Assembly (NCBI RefSeq): GCF_965363235.1
Contig: NC_134849.1
Coordinates: 48,554,122 to 48,618,121 of the forward strand
Direction: 5' to 3'
Source: Mytilus galloprovincialis
Taxonomy: Eukaryota; Mollusca; Bivalvia; Mytilida; Mytilidae
Length of the DNA stretch: 64,000 nt
Made by a program: the position numbers and the translations under genes. Below the pieces are notes generated by a model, which worked only from the letters and a program-made list of their open reading frames with translations, ran no database searches and had not been told where the DNA came from. This document shows, in pieces, positions 24,501 to 32,999 of this stretch. The first letter of the stretch is position 1. The number at the start of each line of letters is the position of its first letter.

Positions 24501-26179
24501 GGTCCTTATGCCCGTCAGACAGTTTTCACTTGACCTCAACTTCATTTCATGGATCAGTGAACAAGGTTAAGTTTTGGTGGTCAAGTCCATATCTCAGATA
24601 CTATAAGCAATAGGTCTAGTATATTCGGTGTATGGAAGGACTGTAAGGTGTACATGTTCAACTGGCAGATGTCACCTGACCTTGACCTCATTTTCATGGT
24701 TCAGTGGTTAAAGTTAAGTTTTTGTGTTTTGGTCTGTTTTTCTCATACTTTATGCAATAGGTCTACTATATTTGTTGTATGGAATGATTGTAAGGTGTAC
24801 ATGTCTAGCGGACAGATGTCATCTGACCTTGACCTCATTTTCATGGTTCAGTGGTTATAGTTAAGTTTTTGTGTTTTGGTCTGTTTTTCTCATACTTTAT
24901 GCAATAGGTTTACTATATTTGTTGTATGGAATGATTGTAAGGTGTACATGTCTAGCGGGCAGATGTCATCTGACCTTGACCTCATTTTCATGGTTCAGTG
25001 GTCAAAGTTAAGTTTTTGAGTTTTGGTATTTTTATCTAATGCATGTACTATATGTCATAGGTCAACTATATTTTGTGTATGGAAATATTTTATGATCTAT
25101 ATGTCAGTCGTGCAGGTTTTATTTGACCTTGACCTGGTTTTCAAGGTTCATTGCTCAGTGTTAAGTTTTTGTGTTTTGGTCTATTTTCTTAAACTATAAG
25201 CAATAGGTCAACTATATTTGTTGTATGGAAGCATTGTTAGCTGTACATGTCTGCCTGGCATATGGTTCAACTGACCTTGACCTCATTTTCATGGTTCATG
25301 TTAAGTCTATGTGACAGTCGTAATAAAGCTTTAGATTTAGGAGTATCAACATAATATCAATGATTAGTAAAGAAGGCGAGACATTTCTGTGTGTGCACTC
25401 TTGTTGTAACTTATAGATGGCATTGATGAAAGAAGAGAATATGAAGCATGTGCTTGTTTAATTCATTAATGTTAAGGTTTGTGATGTCCCAAAAAAGAAA
25501 ACATTGAAACATGATTTGTTAAAAGTTAATGAATTTGATTTCTGGATTTCCAGCAACCATGTTTAACTTCACATGGTCATTTTTCACTAAAATAATTAAA
25601 AAAATGTGTAGATTTGTTTGCATGAAATTCGTGCCTTATTAATTCCACCTGTCAGTGGATAGTCCATCAAGTCTCACGTGTTCAATTCTTGCCAGATTTT
25701 AATGAAACTTGTATGGTAGGTTTATATCAGCAATGTCTTTGACATTTCAAAAATAAGGGCTGATAAAATATTTTTAAAGAGTAATTTCACTTAGAAATAT
25801 TAATTATAATGGAAATTAAATTGAATTTGCTCTGGAAAAAAAGTTATTGTCCTTGAACCTTGGATAGATCAAATATGTGCAGCACTTGGGGCATTGGAAC
25901 TCTGTTCTTTTTATTTCATTTCTTTTGACGTTCAAACTTCAACTGTGTTATAACTAATGATTACAATATGCATGTATTATATTTATAAAACCTAAAAGAC
26001 AAGGTTAAAAATGGTAAATTTATTACTTTTTTCAGGTTGAGGTGAACCCAAATATGGAATCTTGTATGTTTATTGCTAGTGGTGGTCACTCAGGAATAAT
26101 TCAGATACACAATGTCAATAAGAGTTTGGCTTTCCATGCCGCAAGAGACCTTCGGCAGGAATTACGTGTTAAGTCTTGA
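394..26179 (+). CDS. GTF3C2: GTF3C2 (TFIIIC110) subunit of TFIIIC, 5' partial, 15 exons
   Basis: This is the C-terminal 681 codons of a WD-repeat protein, joined from 394-575, 1280-1455, 5762-5903, 6394-6518, 8483-8678, 9307-9418, 10260-10330, 10700-10794, 14341-14412, 15430-15733, 16298-16397, 21768-21884, 23234-23365, 24065-24142 and 26036-26179. All junctions are GT-AG and all phases fit. The visible part starts with a C2H2-like finger (CDLCEKF...WQHEHELMH), then an acidic linker, then WD blades with strand ends such as GLIQIWNTG, GSIRIF, GSVRIWNLD and RTVKLWCLD. The C-terminal IASGGHSGIIQIH resembles the vertebrate GTF3C2 end. In that family the protein works in the nucleus in TFIIIC, which binds the B box of tRNA genes for RNA polymerase III. 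The start codon and N-terminus lie upstream of the window. The family call comes from remembered similarity; another WD protein is the main alternative. Confidence 0.85.
1280..1455 (+). CDS. GTF3C2: GTF3C2 exon 2 in window (acidic linker)
   Basis: The acceptor tacag ends at 1279 and the donor gtatgt starts at 1456. Reading through the donor would give a stop two codons later, which supports the splice. The product is strongly acidic (LSESSDEDVIISG, IDEEELEEI), typical of the linker before the WD domain. Confidence 0.8.
3346..3899 (+). repeat. Dispersed bivalve repeat, partly duplicated in tandem
   Basis: A block of about 200 bp (accaggattataatttagta... through tcatcagtgacgctc...) occurs at 3346-3545 and again at 3697-3899, joined by a segment that includes gctggtgataccctcgggg. 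The same family is at 27238-27590 and, as a fragment, at 38218-38280. It has no coding content. Confidence 0.75.
4611..4765. repeat. Foldback MITE, 155 bp
   Basis: The ends are inverted copies, GGGTGTTTTTATAATGG and CCATTATAAAAACACCC, and much of the interior pairs as well (tgttatatgtcc against ggacatataaca). The centre is gaggcaacgccgag. This is a typical non-autonomous hairpin element. Confidence 0.7.
5762..5903 (+). CDS. GTF3C2: GTF3C2 exon 3 in window
   Basis: The acceptor is tttatag and the donor gtgagt. The exon enters in phase 1 and leaves in phase 2. It ends with PRVPEWNPLAEE, a segment that leads into the propeller. Confidence 0.8.
6394..6518 (+). CDS. GTF3C2: GTF3C2 exon 4 in window
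   Basis: The acceptor is ttttcag and the donor gtagga. The exon encodes DDIKPYLPSANVSPEF, then a basic run and QQIKVFEALNLK. No domain is recognised here; the phases match both neighbours. Confidence 0.8.
6948..7125 (+). repeat. tatgcccca-type repeat, truncated copy
   Basis: It has the same start and ccgttcgt run as the full copy at 7321-7602, but stops after aacatgttcactatgata. It lies in the same intron, about 200 bp upstream. Confidence 0.6.
7157..7852. mobile_element. Foldback element made of CACATGAATTTCAC-type words
   Basis: The ends are acacaggcaa and ttgcctgtgt, with TA at both edges. The arms of about 170 bp are inverted copies built from repeated, near-palindromic words such as ttcacatgaa and ttcacgtgaa. 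A separate 282-bp repeat (7321-7602) sits in the middle, so this is an insertion of one element into another. Confidence 0.65.
7321..7602 (+). repeat. tatgcccca-type bivalve repeat, full copy
   Basis: It starts atgccccacctacgatagta, has a run of ccgt/ccgtccgtctg words, contains ttgatgaagttgaagtccaa, and ends gtactgaggacacattcttg. Other copies are a truncated one at about 6948-7125, 45745-46033 (split, tail at 51911-51928) and 62451-62766. Confidence 0.75.
8483..8678 (+). CDS. GTF3C2: GTF3C2 exon 5 in window (WD blade)
   Basis: The acceptor is attgtag and the donor gtaagt. It encodes a WD-like blade: GGPVWGLAWCP, then YLAVSCHPD, ending GLIQIWNTGKL. Confidence 0.85.
8733..9143. repeat. Paired foldback sequences in a GTF3C2 intron
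   Basis: 8733-8841 is a hairpin (gggttattgcat... with its inverse ending gcaataaccc, stem over 30 bp with few mismatches). 9048-9143 is a second hairpin (aaatattcaactcgtgacc against its inverse). Between them is the 16-bp palindrome attgcactagtgcaat. All may be parts of one element. Confidence 0.6.
9307..9418 (+). CDS. GTF3C2: GTF3C2 exon 6 in window (WD blade)
   Basis: The acceptor is tcatag and the donor gtaaga. It encodes FCIAHDYGVVRKMSWCPHR, an A/B-strand start of a WD blade with the His and Trp-Cys-Pro positions in place. It leaves in phase 0. Confidence 0.85.
10260..10330 (+). CDS. GTF3C2: GTF3C2 exon 7 in window (WD strand end)
   Basis: The acceptor is ttttcag and the donor gtaaat. 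The exon encodes IGLLAIACGDGSIRIF, the C/D strand part of a WD blade that starts in exon 6. Confidence 0.85.
10700..10794 (+). CDS. GTF3C2: GTF3C2 exon 8 in window
   Basis: The acceptor is tttccag and the donor gtaagt. It encodes a Ser/Pro-rich loop followed by PEVTLVGHKIRRS. The intron that follows holds the 76-bp satellite array. Confidence 0.8.
10815..13725 (+). repeat. 76-bp satellite array in a GTF3C2 intron, interrupted
   Basis: About 15 units of a 76-bp monomer (gagttatctcccattagaca...ctaccatacacaacaccaat) run from 10815 to 11814 and from 13579 to about 13725. Most units differ by only a few bases; the first ones are more diverged. The array is split by the composite element at 11815-13578. 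Confidence 0.85.
11815..13578. mobile_element. Composite element: two 459-bp direct copies flanking 845 bp
   Basis: Copies at 11815-12273 and 13119-13578 are almost identical. Each has inverted ends GGTTACAAGAGCGCAATTAT and ATAATTGCGCTCTTGTAACC. The whole unit is flanked by AGTA on both sides (11811-11814 and 13579-13582), a 4-bp target duplication within the satellite. The inner segment begins and ends with TATA. No coding sequence, primer site or polypurine tract was recognised. It looks like a MITE pair or an LTR-like non-coding element, and it is young because the copies hardly differ. Confidence 0.8.
13740..14150 (+). repeat. Dispersed repeat shared with 25640-25910
   Basis: Shared words include ttgccaga(a/t)tttagtgaaac, atatcagcaatgtctttgac and aaaataagngctgat, in the same order at both places. 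It is non-coding and diverged. Confidence 0.55.
14341..14412 (+). CDS. GTF3C2: GTF3C2 exon 9 in window
   Basis: The acceptor is ttttcag and the donor gtatat. It encodes PSCISLSWS and LGGYGDG, again a WD blade core. Confidence 0.8.
14699..14948 (+). repeat. 50-bp minisatellite, five copies
   Basis: Five head-to-tail, nearly perfect copies of a 50-bp unit (attaaaatagcaacaaaaca... ending acataggttg) lie in the GTF3C2 intron after exon 9. Confidence 0.9.
15430..15733 (+). CDS. GTF3C2: GTF3C2 exon 10 in window (two WD strand ends)
   Basis: This is the longest exon (304 bp). The acceptor is attgtag and the donor gtgagt. It encodes GSVRIWNLDTDSALL and then a full blade: VTDLSWSPHSTNYFLTASID ending RTVKLWCLDNL. 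Confidence 0.9.
16298..16397 (+). CDS. GTF3C2: GTF3C2 exon 11 in window
   Basis: The acceptor is ttttcag and the donor gtaagt. It encodes TCQMRIHSYGD and ends PLQRFLSGIW. A transposon terminus lies only 30 bp past this exon's end. Confidence 0.8.
16427..19032 (-). mobile_element. DNA transposon fossil with ~170-bp inverted ends
   Basis: Terminal inverted repeats start ATAGTCCATCAGCT and end AGCTGATGGACTAT. Inner pairs are gttacaccccagggtaccgc against gcggtaccctgggatgtaac, and gtccaaaaggggttaacag against its diverged inverse. The interior has minus-strand coding remnants (17028-17860). The element starts 30 bp after a GTF3C2 exon. I do not recognise the superfamily. Confidence 0.7.
17028..17860 (-). 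pseudogene. Transposon-encoded protein remnant with Cys-rich and acidic tail
   Basis: On the minus strand, 17455-17859 reads openly for 134 codons with no domain I recognise. Further on, 17145-17250 encodes a cysteine-dense stretch (MCCSCKACCANKRCSC, then CWKACRYKD), and 17031-17125 encodes an Asp/Asn-rich tail (NDDDEDDVNDDNNN) before a stop. A Cys-rich knuckle (CxC, tesmin-like) followed by an acidic end is common in poorly classified mollusc transposon proteins. The reading frame is broken, so this copy is not functional. Confidence 0.5.
19573..21656. mobile_element. Element with TATACGACCGCA ends and internal tandem repeats
   Basis: The ends are inverted copies, tatacgaccgca and tgcggtcgtata, with TA at the outer edge. 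Inside is a gtcgtcg microsatellite (about 19625-19660), then four units of about 170-180 bp (agaaatctatgaaattt...gggcccaaataagcatt) and four units of another repeat (ttggtctacattaaggtcca, gattctttgatatgc-type words), then a short aatattgtgcaatagcaag repeat. Both units are non-coding. The layout matches MITE-like bivalve elements that carry satellite-like cores. Confidence 0.65.
21768..21884 (+). CDS. GTF3C2: GTF3C2 exon 12 in window
   Basis: The acceptor is tttccag and the donor gtgagt, phase 0 at both ends. It encodes DISISNWHLMVFGCDFNGNV, the strand core of a blade. Confidence 0.8.
22456..22667 (+). repeat. 43-bp minisatellite, five copies
   Basis: Five copies of tatatattgagtactataa...cttgttcagcttcctttg stand head to tail and nearly identical. 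They lie in the intron between GTF3C2 exons 12 and 13. Confidence 0.88.
23234..23365 (+). CDS. GTF3C2: GTF3C2 exon 13 in window (acidic loop)
   Basis: The acceptor is ttttcag and the donor gtaagt, phase 0 at both ends. It encodes KTNLKKKHCVINEEEEDSD and a Tyr-rich stretch, probably a surface insertion in the propeller. Confidence 0.75.
23410..23560 (+). repeat. aatactgaactc-type bivalve repeat
   Basis: It contains acaaaaatactgaactctgg and aattcaaaacggaaagtccc. The same family is at 26940-27010, 31500-31860 (inverted) and 42307-42620 (longest copy). Confidence 0.6.
24065..24142 (+). CDS. GTF3C2: GTF3C2 exon 14 in window
   Basis: The acceptor is tttcag and the donor gtaagt, phase 0 at both ends. 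It encodes NLTQFPLAAVHR, which leads to the last blade. Confidence 0.8.
24187..25412 (+). mobile_element. pearl-like element with tandem core and GGC run
   Basis: It starts with a small hairpin (gtcgagcctgcaac... ctcgac), then a cggcggcggc run (24234-24262), then at least five units of about 150 bp that contain tgaccttgacctcattttca and tcagtggttaaagttaagtt. It ends ggcgagacatttctgtgtgtg with cactcttgtt. A short unique head, a tandem core and this tail match my memory of bivalve pearl-type elements. Fragments occur at 28236-28375, 48222-48444 and 55550-55720. Confidence 0.65.
25640..25910 (+). repeat. Dispersed repeat shared with 13740-14150
   Basis: This is the second copy of the family, directly after the pearl-like element and before the last GTF3C2 exon. 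It contains tatatcagcaatgtctttga and aaaataagggctgat. Confidence 0.55.
26036..26179 (+). CDS. GTF3C2: GTF3C2 last exon with stop codon
   Basis: The acceptor is tttttcag, and the stop TGA is at 26177-26179. It encodes CMFIASGGHSGIIQIHNVN and a short charged tail. The SGG-SG-IH run is the most family-specific part seen. Confidence 0.88.
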   Translation, partial: VEVNPNMESCMFIASGGHSGIIQIHNVNKSLAFHAARDLRQELRVKS

Positions 26180-26670
26180 ATCAACAACTTATTTATCATT
26201 TATAGTGTATTTATTTTATTGCTTGAAGTCCCCAGCAAAATTAATGTGCAATTGTTAATTCAATCAGTGACCTATTTGTACAAGTTGTTTGCAATCTGTT
26301 GATTATATTGTATCACATTAAGGAACAAACAGAATGATTATCTTAGAAATGGCAGCAATTTTCTTACTATTGTAATTTTTCATTTTAATTGGAATAATAT
26401 TTTAAATATATTGAATATCAAAGCATGATTTGTTGTATAATTTACATTATGACATTACCTTAGGACCCTTGCCTGGAAGACATTTTAACTTTCATTCTAT
26501 AAGTGGGGCTTTATTATATTCACTTTGTCCATCTGTCCTTTCATACTTTTCTAAGGTCCTTTTGAACAGAATGACTTCATACTTGACGAGAAGCTTGACA
26601 ATGATCAGTTTCCAAGTCTGTCAGACGGCTTCTTCCTGTTTGCCTCTACTTTGAAAATTTAAACACGCTG

Positions 26671-26676
26671 AATAAA
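26671..26676 (+). terminator. AATAAA, possible GTF3C2 poly(A) signal
   Basis: AATAAA lies about 490 bp after the stop codon and is followed by a T-rich stretch. A second AATAAA at 26792-26797 is an alternative. Which one is used cannot be told from sequence. Confidence 0.45.
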
Positions 26677-27237
26677 CTTGAAGTTTTGAACCTTTCTGAA
26701 TTGTCAGTCATTTATTTCCTGTTTTTCAATACTTGAATTACCAGTTGGTGTATACAACTTCTTGCTTACTTGATATTATTACTTTTCCTTGAATAAAAAC
26801 GTGGTTATATGCAATGTTGAAGTAGAATTAGTAGATATAAAATTTATTATTACTTAAAAGTACATAAATTTTCCAGCATTATGATAGAATTTGATAAATT
26901 GAAAGGACCTAAAAAAATCCTAAATTTATAATTATTAAAAAGTAAAATCACAAAAATACTGAACTCCGAGGAAAATTCAAAACGTAAAGTTCCTGATCAA
27001 ATGGCAAAATCTAGTATAGCCAGAACTTCTTATCTAAATTGCAATACTTTTTTCCATTGTCATATCAACTTTTACCTTCTTTTTACATTCACAATTTTGA
27101 TTAGATGTTTTGATACTTTCTGTATCCCAAAATCATGACTTGTCAACACTACTATATACCAAAGTAGAATTGATAATGGAAATGGGAATATGTCAAACAG
27201 ACAACAACCTGACCAAAGAGCTGATAAATAAACTCAT

Positions 27238-27590
27238 CATGGATACCACGATCAAATTTTGTATTTACGCCAGACAGTCATTTCGTCTACAAAAGACTCA
27301 TCAGTGACTCTCGAATCCAAAACAGTTAAAAAGGCCAAATAAAGTATGAATTTGAACAGCATTTAGGACCAAAATTCCTAACAATTTGACAAAATACAGC
27401 TAAGGTAATCTATTCCTGAGGTATTTCAAAATTTCAAAAGTTTTGTTAACAGTTGTTATTTAAATATGACCATATCAATGATAATTGCTGACTTCTGGGC
27501 TGGTGATACCCTCAGGGAATTAAAACTCCACCAGCAGTGGCATCAACCCAGTGGTTGTAAATAAACTCATCATAGATACCAGGATCAAAT
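27238..27590 (+). repeat. Copy of the 3346-3899 repeat family
   Basis: It includes tacgccagacagtcatttcg, actcatcagtgactc and gctggtgataccctcaggga, in the same order as the first family member. Confidence 0.65.
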
Positions 27591-28954
27591 TTTATTTTGT
27601 AAGTACGTACAAATATGTGGTTTAGTTGTCTGGAATGTATCAGAATAGCTCATAGACACTATTATTAAACTTAGTTTGTGGTTTGATTGTGAGGAATGTA
27701 ATTCTCTTTGTAATTTTTCATAATCCCTCATCTCAATTTTCAGGTTAAAATTTCTGGATTAGGCTTTTTCCCCAGAATCTTTACATGATACGTCAACAAA
27801 GCTAAATAAGTATGCAGTTTCGTTGAGGGGAATGTATAAGGCAAACTAGAATGCATATTGTTCTTTAAAACTTTCTTTCATTTCTTGATGGACTAACTGA
27901 AAAAAGATAAAGAAGCTTTCTGTTCAGATGTTTATGGAATTGTTCTGGGTAAATCACCATCATGATGTCACTTCAATCACAATACAATCAAATTCTGTCT
28001 TCAAGAAAAAGCTGAATGTCATTTTCATAAAGGTCTAAATTTACCAAGTTAAACAAGTAACTGTATCATCAATTATTTTATTTCCCGCCTATTTACATGG
28101 GCCAACAAGCACCACATCATACCTTCAACTTAATTTAATATCACTGACTTATTTACAGTTTAAATCACTACCAAAATGATTCATTTCTTTTAACTGTACT
28201 GAAATTCTGTACAAATTACTAAATTGTTTTCCGGGTACTATAAATAATAGGACCATTATATTTGATGTATGGAATGATTGTAATGTTAACATGTCTGTCT
28301 GGCAAGGTTTGTATATCCTTTAAATCTTAAGTTAAGTAGACAAGATATTTTATTGTGTGCACTCTTGTTATAAAAAATGCTTTGAAGAGATAAATAACTG
28401 CATCTGTGGCATCAGAGCAGTTTATCAATAAAAACATGAAAAACTAAAATCAATGCAACTTTAATGAAAATTATGTAATATGTTATGATTGAAACATATT
28501 TATTTTAACTCGACACTAAAATCGGTAAAATAATGCACCAAATTATGCCAGATTTAGTACTATAGGTATTCATATTACAATTACATTAATTCAATGTTTC
28601 TAATCAAAAATGAAATTATTTAAGTATTAGAAACATAAGATTCATTTTGATCCTAAATTATTAATTATTAAGTATACACAAGAAGCACGAAAGCTACAAG
28701 GTGCTTATAACCGATAACCAAATTAAGATAAGCAGCAGTGCTGACATCTTAGATTAAATGTAGTACTAACTACATAAATACAAAAAACATCAATGTTACA
28801 CTTACCATGAAGCAAAAACATATCTGTAAAATTTGTTGACCTTACCTCAGCTGCTCAAAAGTTGCTATGTTTATCCACTAACTAATAAGCTGATTTATAG
28901 AAGTATTAAAAACACTTACTTTTGAACAGAGGACTTAAGGTGCCAAATCATGTA

Positions 28955-29656
28955 TCACCGGGATAAATTCATCCTCAAATGTGTTTTAAATGCTTTCGCA
29001 TCCACATTCGCCCTGAGCAAAACAATTTCAAGCAACCACTGTTGCAATACAAACATACACAAGCAACACTTCAATGGTAGCAATAAGCTTAATACAGAGG
29101 TGTCTAGTCATGTATGATATATGGTTTTTTGATGAAGTGACTTGGTCAATATAAATGGACGTTCTTGAATAATTAATAACATATTTGGTGGTATTTTCTT
29201 AATTATAAAATGCCTTAAAGACTAATTTAAAGACATGTACATATCCCCTTTTCCATTTTAGTACTGCCTTCAATTTTATTTCAAATTTTGACATTTTAAA
29301 ATGTTTCCAAGAATATTCAACAACTAATACTACTCACTAGATTTAAAATAATAACTTTTAGGTTTTACCTATGAAATCCATAATATTAGTCAGTAGTATG
29401 TTTTTTTAAATAGACACCCAAAAAGATAAACAGTGTTATCTTAATTCATGATATATATGAGCATGATGAAAATAAAGAATAAACACAAAAACAAATATTA
29501 ATTGTGATGAACTTCACCGGGATAAATCCATCCTCAAATGTGTTTTAAATGCTTTCGCATCCACATTCGCCCTGAGCAAAACAATTTCAAGCAACCAATG
29601 TTGCAACACAAACATACACAAGCAACACTTCAACATTAGCAATAAGCTAAATACAG
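28955..29656. repeat. 144-bp direct duplication around 415 bp
   Basis: 28955-29098 and 29514-29656 are close copies (tcaccgggataaat... through caataagctaaatacag). A third cacttcaccggga start occurs at 29681 without the rest. No coding potential is seen. Confidence 0.75.
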
Positions 29657-30925
29657 AATGATACTACAAAAAGGTATCACTTCACCGGGAGACATATCAA
29701 TGTTATTATGCTGTATAAATGTTACATATCACAATACTCTTCTGTCAACCTCTTAGTACTTTAATATGCTGGTTTAAAGTGCAACTATACCACTTTCATG
29801 CATACTGGTTCACGTTAGAAGTGAGCCTTAACAGTTCAATAACAACTTCACTACCTTGCATTTCACATAAATGATCATTAGTTCAAGACAAACAAACACA
29901 TTCAATCTAACAGACAATGTCTTAATACTCTCACTCTCAAACTTCAATCATACAATTGCATAAATACTCACATACTCTCAACATCATTAAAATAAACAGC
30001 TTATGACATCACCTTTCTTGCTCTCTCTCTCTCTCTCCCTCTCTCTTGATTACAATCTGAAACAACAGTAATAACTTTTAAAGCCTTTATATTGTGTTTT
30101 ACTGGCTAATTATTGTTTAAATGTAAAAGAACGTTCAGGTTTGAACAGTTTACAACAGATTGGACCATGGAAGTAGAGATTTATGTAACAAGGAAGACTG
30201 ATACTTCAAGTCCAAATAACACTGAATACCAGACTGGTGTGAAGAAGACAGATCAGGCTAACATTGATTAGACATTCTATGTATAAGCCTGACATAAACA
30301 CCCATTAGACATAATTGAATACTACATTAGATTGAAACTGTTAAAACCTGACAGCAATTATAATATTATAGATACATAGTATCAGTAATAGTTCTAGGAA
30401 TACATGACTATGCAGGCAGGATCAGCTACAGTGATGAAAACAAAATTGTATTACCTTCAGTGACAACAATGTAAAATGTTATTTTTTTGTCAAATTCTAA
30501 TTTCTAACACCAGAGCTGACCCTGCCTTTATATATACGGTGTCTTTGTTGACAGAGGTACAATGATGAAGAATCAATTTTTTCCAACCAAGTGACTTAAG
30601 ATTCTTAAAGAGGTTGTTTAGCTGAATTGTAGGAACTGACACACTTACATACAAATGTATGCATACCATCACATATAGAGTTACATCTTAAAATAAGTAT
30701 ATATGGCACATAGTAATCAAAGCAATCGATAATAAAAGTATGGCACATCTTGATTAAAATTCACGGTGGTAAAACACGTTTTCAACTTTGATTCAAAATC
30801 TATTATGCATTTTCTATGATAAGTTAAATTGTTATCTATCTTGGTAACGCTTTTCTTCGTCTCATTAACACAGTGTACACTTGATGATCCTTGATCTAGA
30901 CGTGAGACTTAGTTCTTGTATCTGA

Positions 30926-31118
30926 CTTCTAAGGATCATATTCTACGCCAGTAAGTTGTAGTTTTAGCCCTTGTGTATGTCTTCTAAGGACCATGTACTA
31001 CGCCAGTTAGTTAACAGTTTTAGCTTTTGGATCTGGCTTCTATAGACCATGTTCTACACCAGTTGGATACAGTTTTAACTATTGTATCTGGCTTCTCCAT
31101 GTTCTACGCCAGTTCGAA
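30926..31118 (-). repeat. ~62-bp tandem repeat, four diverged units
   Basis: Units read on the minus strand as aactggcgtagaacatgg...agaagccagatac. They differ by small changes and one unit is shorter. Confidence 0.7.
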
Positions 31119-31499
31119 ACAGTTCTGTAATAAATTAAATAAGACAAATTAATTTTGTAAATTTTCCGACTTTTGTGTATAGAAACTACAACAGGGCCGG
31201 CCCAGTTCTGTGGGATAAGTAAGAACCACAGTTTGAACATTATTTATTAAATACAAAAGGTATATCATATATATAACTGAGATTGAAAAATTAGTTTCAT
31301 CCAGAAGCAAGCAACTGCGTCATGAATGCGTTTTCTGTAACTTAGATAATATTGAGACAAGTCAATAATTCATGCACTGCTGTGTTTTTTAATTTGATAG
31401 ATGCTTTTTGTGTTTTTTGTAAATGTTTGTTGTTCTTGAGATTATAACACAGTGATGACTACTGTAACCATATTTTGACTATTTTACCGATTATGTCTG

Positions 31500-31860
31500 T
31501 TTTGTTCACGCATCGTTGTAAAAATAACGAAATTTGATGAGACTGTCATAAAAGTGAGAGGTTTAGCGCTATAAAACCAGGTTCAACCCACCATTTTTCT
31601 ACATTTGAAAAATGCCTGTACCTATTCAGGAATATGACAGTTCTTGTCCATTCATTTTTGATGCGTTTTGTTATTTGATTTTGCCATGTGATTATGGACT
31701 TTCCGAATTGATTTTCCTCTGAGTTCAGTATTTTTGTGATTTTACTTTTTGTTGTCCATTCGATTGATGTGTTTTATCCTTTGATTTTGCCCTTATGGAC
31801 TTTCCGTTAGAATTTTCCTCGGAGTTCAGTATTTTTGTGATTTTACTTTTTGCAGAATGT
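31500..31860 (-). repeat. Inverted copy of the aatactgaactc-type repeat
   Basis: It contains gctataaaaccaggttcaac and, later, tttccgttagaattttcctc with gagttcagtatttttgtgat, the reverse of the copy at 42307-42620. The tail word pair occurs twice, at about 31700 and 31800. Confidence 0.65.
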
Positions 31861-32999
31861 CAACTGAATGTAATCACTTTATGAACTCGACAAAGAAAAG
31901 TATCTCTTTCTTTCCGCATTAAAGTCGTATATAGAGAGATAACTTTGGTTTTATTGACTAACAAGTATATATATATTGATTTCAACTAGATTTACATGTT
32001 AGTCTAGACGGTACACTGCAATATACAATATACTCAATACAGTTCCTTACAAAGATCTACAAATGTTCAGTTATTGATATAATATAGTAATGGACTTCTG
32101 ATACTGTCTATATAATAGTTCCAGATATTATGATTGATTTTGATAGCAATACTATTATATTCGTTCATTATAGTTGAATTTCAGAGTTATTCGTTTTATT
32201 ATTAACATGACTAATGGATAAGAATCATGATTAATTTTCTTATCGATCGCTTGTGTGGAGTCAATGACCGAAAGCACATAACTCTCGCTCTTAATGACGT
32301 AGATTCATTGATCAACTACGATCGTGGTGATTAGGTACACCTTTAAAGTATATATATGTCAAGTACTGTGGTTTTTGCGGACAATGACCTACTTTCTTAA
32401 AATATCTGTGTAATGACTAAATATATTATATTGCATTTAATTCGTTTACATGCCCTTGACAACCGAACAGGTCACTAACCGACTTTTATACGAATATTAA
32501 TATCCGTGTACCTTCAATGTGAACGTTCGAAAGCAAAAATGAGGAGCGAGGGCTATATTAATACGCAAAAGCTTTAAACCGAGTAAAGCTAAAATTAATA
32601 AAGTTGTAGGTTCCAAACGGTGTTACTGTATCGTAACTGACTTGATACTCACTTTACTTGAAGTCCTTTCTGTCATTTTTACTTTAGGCGTCCTGCGACT
32701 CTGGTTCAGTTACAGTACCCATCCCTTTCCTGAAAAAAAACAAAAGAAATTAATTTTTACAAGTCGGAAACTTAATTTGTAAAATAATTTTCAGTATTAG
32801 TTTTGTGTGTGTGGGGTGGGGATACATATACTAGCCATGATGTGCTTAGATTTACAAACCAGATATGCATTTTATCAAGTTCGAAAGAAAAATAAGGGAA
32901 GCCCAATATATAGGATGTTTTACTAACTTACCTTTTTCATTTTGGCGTATACGAAATAAATTTCCTAAAGTCATAAGGGTATATCATGCAATAAAATTG

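Larger units (their letters stand above)
26700..30900. other. Intergenic stretch without recognisable genes
   Basis: Besides the repeats listed, I see a CT microsatellite at about 30018-30048 and a minor pearl-type fragment at 28236-28375. Open frames are short and carry no family signal. Confidence 0.5.
30926..32960 (-). ncRNA. Possible minus-strand spliced non-coding transcript
   Basis: Three minus-strand segments have matching splice signals. One ends at 32932 with AAAAAG|GTAAGT. An inner one, 32729 down to 32653, has a polypyrimidine acceptor (ttttttcag) and donor GTGAGT. A third starts at 31124 after tttattacag and runs through four diverged units of about 62 bp (aactggcgtagaacatgg). 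Any frame through the joins stops within about 15 codons, so if transcribed it is non-coding or a 5' leader. This is inference from splice motifs only. Confidence 0.3.
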
